Source: Pirellulaceae bacterium (GTDB lineage: Bacteria > Planctomycetota > Planctomycetia > Pirellulales > Pirellulaceae). From it: a stretch of 7,158 nucleotides of DNA. The notes beneath the pieces were generated by a model. It searched no databases. It was given only the letters and a program-made list of their open reading frames with translations, and was not told the DNA's origin. The stretch is taken from assembly GCA_022448645.1 (NCBI GenBank), contig JAKVBZ010000154.1, positions 1 through 7,158 on the forward strand, in the 5' to 3' direction. The position numbers and the translations under genes were made by a program. Shown piece after piece: positions 5,182 to 7,158 of this stretch (position 1 is the stretch's first letter; every line of letters starts with the position of its first letter).

Positions 5182-6638
5182 CCGACGCTTCCACCGGCAC
5201 AGAATTTCAGGCTGAGCTACAACGGATCTATCCGCCGGATCGTTTTCTGTTCCAGCGTGCCCAAATCGCTCCGTATGAATCCGACGGATTGACGGCATTT
5301 CGAGCTCGGCCAGCAGGAGTTGTCCTGCCCGACAGCCAACAAGAGATCATTGAAACGGTACGTGTATGCCACCGACATCATGTGCCGTTCATGGCACGTG
5401 GCAGTGGAACGAGTCTTAGTGGCGGTTCAGTGCCCATTGCGGGAGGATTGGTCATTGGTCTTAACCGAATGAACCGAGTCCTAAAGTATGACCCGCAACA
5501 AAGATTTGCCGTGGTCGAGCCAGGTGTCATCAATCATGCCGTCTCAAAACATGCGGCCGCAGATTCGCTGTACTACGCCCCCGACCCTTCCAGCGGGCCA
5601 GTTTGTACGCTGGGAGGCAACATCGCGTTTAACTCGGGAGGTGCTCATTGCCTGAAGTACGGGATGACAGCAAATCATGTCTTAGGTTTAAAAGTCGTGC
5701 TGCCAGACGGTGAGGTCTGCAATTTGGGAGGCCAAAGTTTGGAAATGGTCGGCCCTGACCTTACCGGTATGTTTGTCGGCAGCGAAGGTTTGTTTGGTGT
5801 AGCGCTGGAAATCACGGTACGACTGCTTCCTAAGCCCGAGACCTATTACACCCTGCAGGCCGCCTACCGTTCTTTAGAGCAGGCAGGAAATGCGGTGGCC
5901 TTGGTGGTGGCGTCCGGTTTGTTGCCGGGTGCGATGGAGATTATGGATCGGCTTTCGATGGATGCCGCAGATGCTGCCGTCAAGGCTGGGTATCCAGCGG
6001 ACGCGAGTGCCGTGCTGATCGTAGAATTAGAAGGCACGGCCGATGAAGTGGCTGCCGAAAAACCACGTCTGCACGAAGTGATTCAAGAAAGTGGCGCGTA
6101 TCTGACGATCGTTGCAGAAACTGATGAAGACCGTAAAAAGATTTGGACAGGTCGCAAATCGGCATTCTCCGCGGTCGGACGACTCAGCCCTGATTTCATC
6201 GTCCAAGACGGAGTCGTTCCTCGTTCAAAGTTGGGGGAAGCCTTGGCCGAGATTGATCGTTTGAGCCAAGAGTTCGACATTCGTGTGGCGAATGTGTTCC
6301 ATGCGGGAGACGGAAATTTACACCCACTCATCCTCTACGACGGCCGTGAGGAAGGTGCTTTGGATCGAGCCGAAGAGTTGGCGGGAAAAATTCTACGACT
6401 CTGCATTCGACTGGGCGGTTCCATTACTGGCGAACACGGTGTTGGCCTGGAAAAGCGAGATTACCTCGTCGACATGTATGGTGAAGAGGACCTCGAGTTT
6501 ATGCAAATGCTTCGTCGCGCCGTCGATCCTTTCGAGCTTGCCAACCGGGGGAAGATGCTACCCAATGCTGAGGCTCCAGCACTCACGACGCGAGGCATAC
6601 ATCCACTGGAGCGAGACGGCATTATTTCCAGAGAATAG
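5178..6638 (+). CDS. glcD: GlcD-type FAD-linked D-2-hydroxyacid dehydrogenase
   Basis: A 486-residue flavoprotein (E. coli GlcD is about 499) with the FAD_binding_4 / FAD-oxidase_C layout. The FAD domain shows [13 protein letters not shown] (33-45), the pyrophosphate loop [13 protein letters not shown] (74-86), YYAPDPSS (132-139), [17 protein letters not shown] (146-162) and GSEGLFGV (201-208). The C-terminal half shows [15 protein letters not shown] (325-339), [14 protein letters not shown] (372-385) and GEHGVG (418-423). His375, His382 and Glu419 correspond to the metal ligands of D-2-hydroxyglutarate and D-lactate dehydrogenases. The family oxidises glycolate, D-lactate or D-2-hydroxyglutarate to the 2-oxoacid. 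I chose the ATG at 5178 for its 4-base ATGA overlap with the upstream stop; an in-frame ATG at 5154 would add 8 residues. GlcE and GlcF partners are absent here. With a HOT-type transhydrogenase upstream, D-2-hydroxyglutarate is an attractive substrate, but similarity to GlcD itself is strongest. Confidence 0.92.
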   Translation: MTDASTGTEFQAELQRIYPPDRFLFQRAQIAPYESDGLTAFRARPAGVVLPDSQQEIIETVRVCHRHHVPFMARGSGTSLSGGSVPIAGGLVIGLNRMNRVLKYDPQQRFAVVEPGVINHAVSKHAAADSLYYAPDPSSGPVCTLGGNIAFNSGGAHCLKYGMTANHVLGLKVVLPDGEVCNLGGQSLEMVGPDLTGMFVGSEGLFGVALEITVRLLPKPETYYTLQAAYRSLEQAGNAVALVVASGLLPGAMEIMDRLSMDAADAAVKAGYPADASAVLIVELEGTADEVAAEKPRLHEVIQESGAYLTIVAETDEDRKKIWTGRKSAFSAVGRLSPDFIVQDGVVPRSKLGEALAEIDRLSQEFDIRVANVFHAGDGNLHPLILYDGREEGALDRAEELAGKILRLCIRLGGSITGEHGVGLEKRDYLVDMYGEEDLEFMQMLRRAVDPFELANRGKMLPNAEAPALTTRGIHPLERDGIISRE

Positions 6639-6647
6639 CAGGAGTGG

Positions 6648-7158
6648 TTAAATCACGCTTCTCAGTGCGTCGATGGCGTCACACGTCGCCGCTTCGACGG
6701 CTGCCTGCCAACGTTTTGCTCCGTATTCCTCCCGATATTCCTCTCGGGCGTGTGCAAAGATAATCGCGCGCGAGCTATTGATGATCGCTCCTAATCCATT
6801 TTCATCGAAAGCGACCGCCACGTCCGCTGCAACACCACCTTGATTCCCGAATCCTGGAACCAAAAACCAAGCGCGGGCCATCGTGGAACGCAATTCGGCC
6901 AGTTGTTCCGGATAGGTGGCACCGACAACCGCCCCCACAGCACCGTAGCCTGATTCATCCATGGTTTGTTCAGCCAGCCTGGCTACGTGGTCGCCCACAT
7001 GGCGATAAAGAGGGCGTCTATCCACGGTCAGGTCTTGAAACATTCCTGCGCCAGGATTGGAAGTCTTCACCAGCACGAAAATTCCGGTACCCGCTTCCGT
7101 GGCTTTCGAGACAAACGGCTCTATGCTATCGTCTCCCAAATAGGGACTCACGGTAAGG
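6648..7158 (-). CDS. pyrF: Orotidine 5'-phosphate decarboxylase, C-terminal part (partial, runs off right edge)
   Basis: The minus strand is open from the right edge to a TAA at 6648-6650, giving the last 169 residues. PyrF decarboxylates OMP to UMP, the final step of de novo pyrimidine synthesis in the cytosol. The sequence fits the long type 2 form (about 270-310 residues): LTVSPYLGDDSIEPF just inside the edge, then GIFVLVKTSNPGAGMFQDL, GAVGAVVGATYPEQLAELR, the phosphate-binding loop FLVPGFGNQGG and INSSRAIIFA. The GTG at 7149-7151 is an internal valine, not a start, because LT precedes the conserved VSPYLGDD in frame. The catalytic Asp/Lys cluster is mostly off the window. In the phosphate loop Asn replaces the Ala I expect in GAQGG. 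It is convergent with glcD, with 9 bases between stop codons. Confidence 0.93.
   Translation of the reverse strand, partial: LTVSPYLGDDSIEPFVSKATEAGTGIFVLVKTSNPGAGMFQDLTVDRRPLYRHVGDHVARLAEQTMDESGYGAVGAVVGATYPEQLAELRSTMARAWFLVPGFGNQGGVAADVAVAFDENGLGAIINSSRAIIFAHAREEYREEYGAKRWQAAVEAATCDAIDALRSVI

Overview
The window looks like chromosomal DNA of a planctomycete, probably Pirellulaceae-like. This is inferred from moderate GC, weak or variable Shine-Dalgarno sites, GTG starts, and the mix of genes: YgiQ-type radical SAM protein, DUF1189 membrane protein, a small secreted Cys/His/Gly-rich protein, and a long-form (type 2) PyrF. No 16S rRNA or other phylogenetic marker is present, so the assignment is tentative. 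No mobile element, CRISPR array, tRNA or rRNA was found.

Layout. Bases 1-519 (minus) hold the N-terminal 173 residues of a YgiQ-family radical SAM protein that runs off the left edge. A 231-bp divergent spacer with an inverted repeat separates it from a DUF1189-type integral membrane protein (751-1644, plus). This gene converges with a small basic exported protein (1694-2029, minus). Next is a 500-bp divergent spacer (2030-2529) with no convincing gene but with a duplicated pair of 8-mers. From there four plus-strand genes run to 6638: an HpcH/HpaI-family aldolase (2530-3327), a hydroxyacid-oxoacid transhydrogenase (3349-4626), a small uncharacterised LmbU-like protein (4750-5181) and a GlcD-type FAD-linked dehydrogenase (5178-6638). 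The right end carries the C-terminal part of pyrF (minus, 6648 to the edge), convergent with glcD with only 9 bp between the stop codons.

How the genes may work together. The four-gene plus-strand block is a 2-oxoacid/2-hydroxyacid cluster. The aldolase makes or consumes a 2-oxoacid such as pyruvate plus an aldehyde. The transhydrogenase is very like the ADHFE1/HOT family, which oxidises 4-hydroxybutyrate to succinic semialdehyde while reducing 2-oxoglutarate to D-2-hydroxyglutarate, without net NAD use. The GlcD-like flavoprotein belongs to the family that oxidises glycolate, D-lactate and D-2-hydroxyglutarate. A plausible inference is that it returns D-2-hydroxyglutarate, or another D-2-hydroxyacid, to the oxoacid and passes the electrons on. 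The small protein between them is coupled to glcD by an ATGA overlap and is the least understood member. A possible internal promoter and a perfect 10-bp palindrome precede it, so the block may be two transcription units rather than one.
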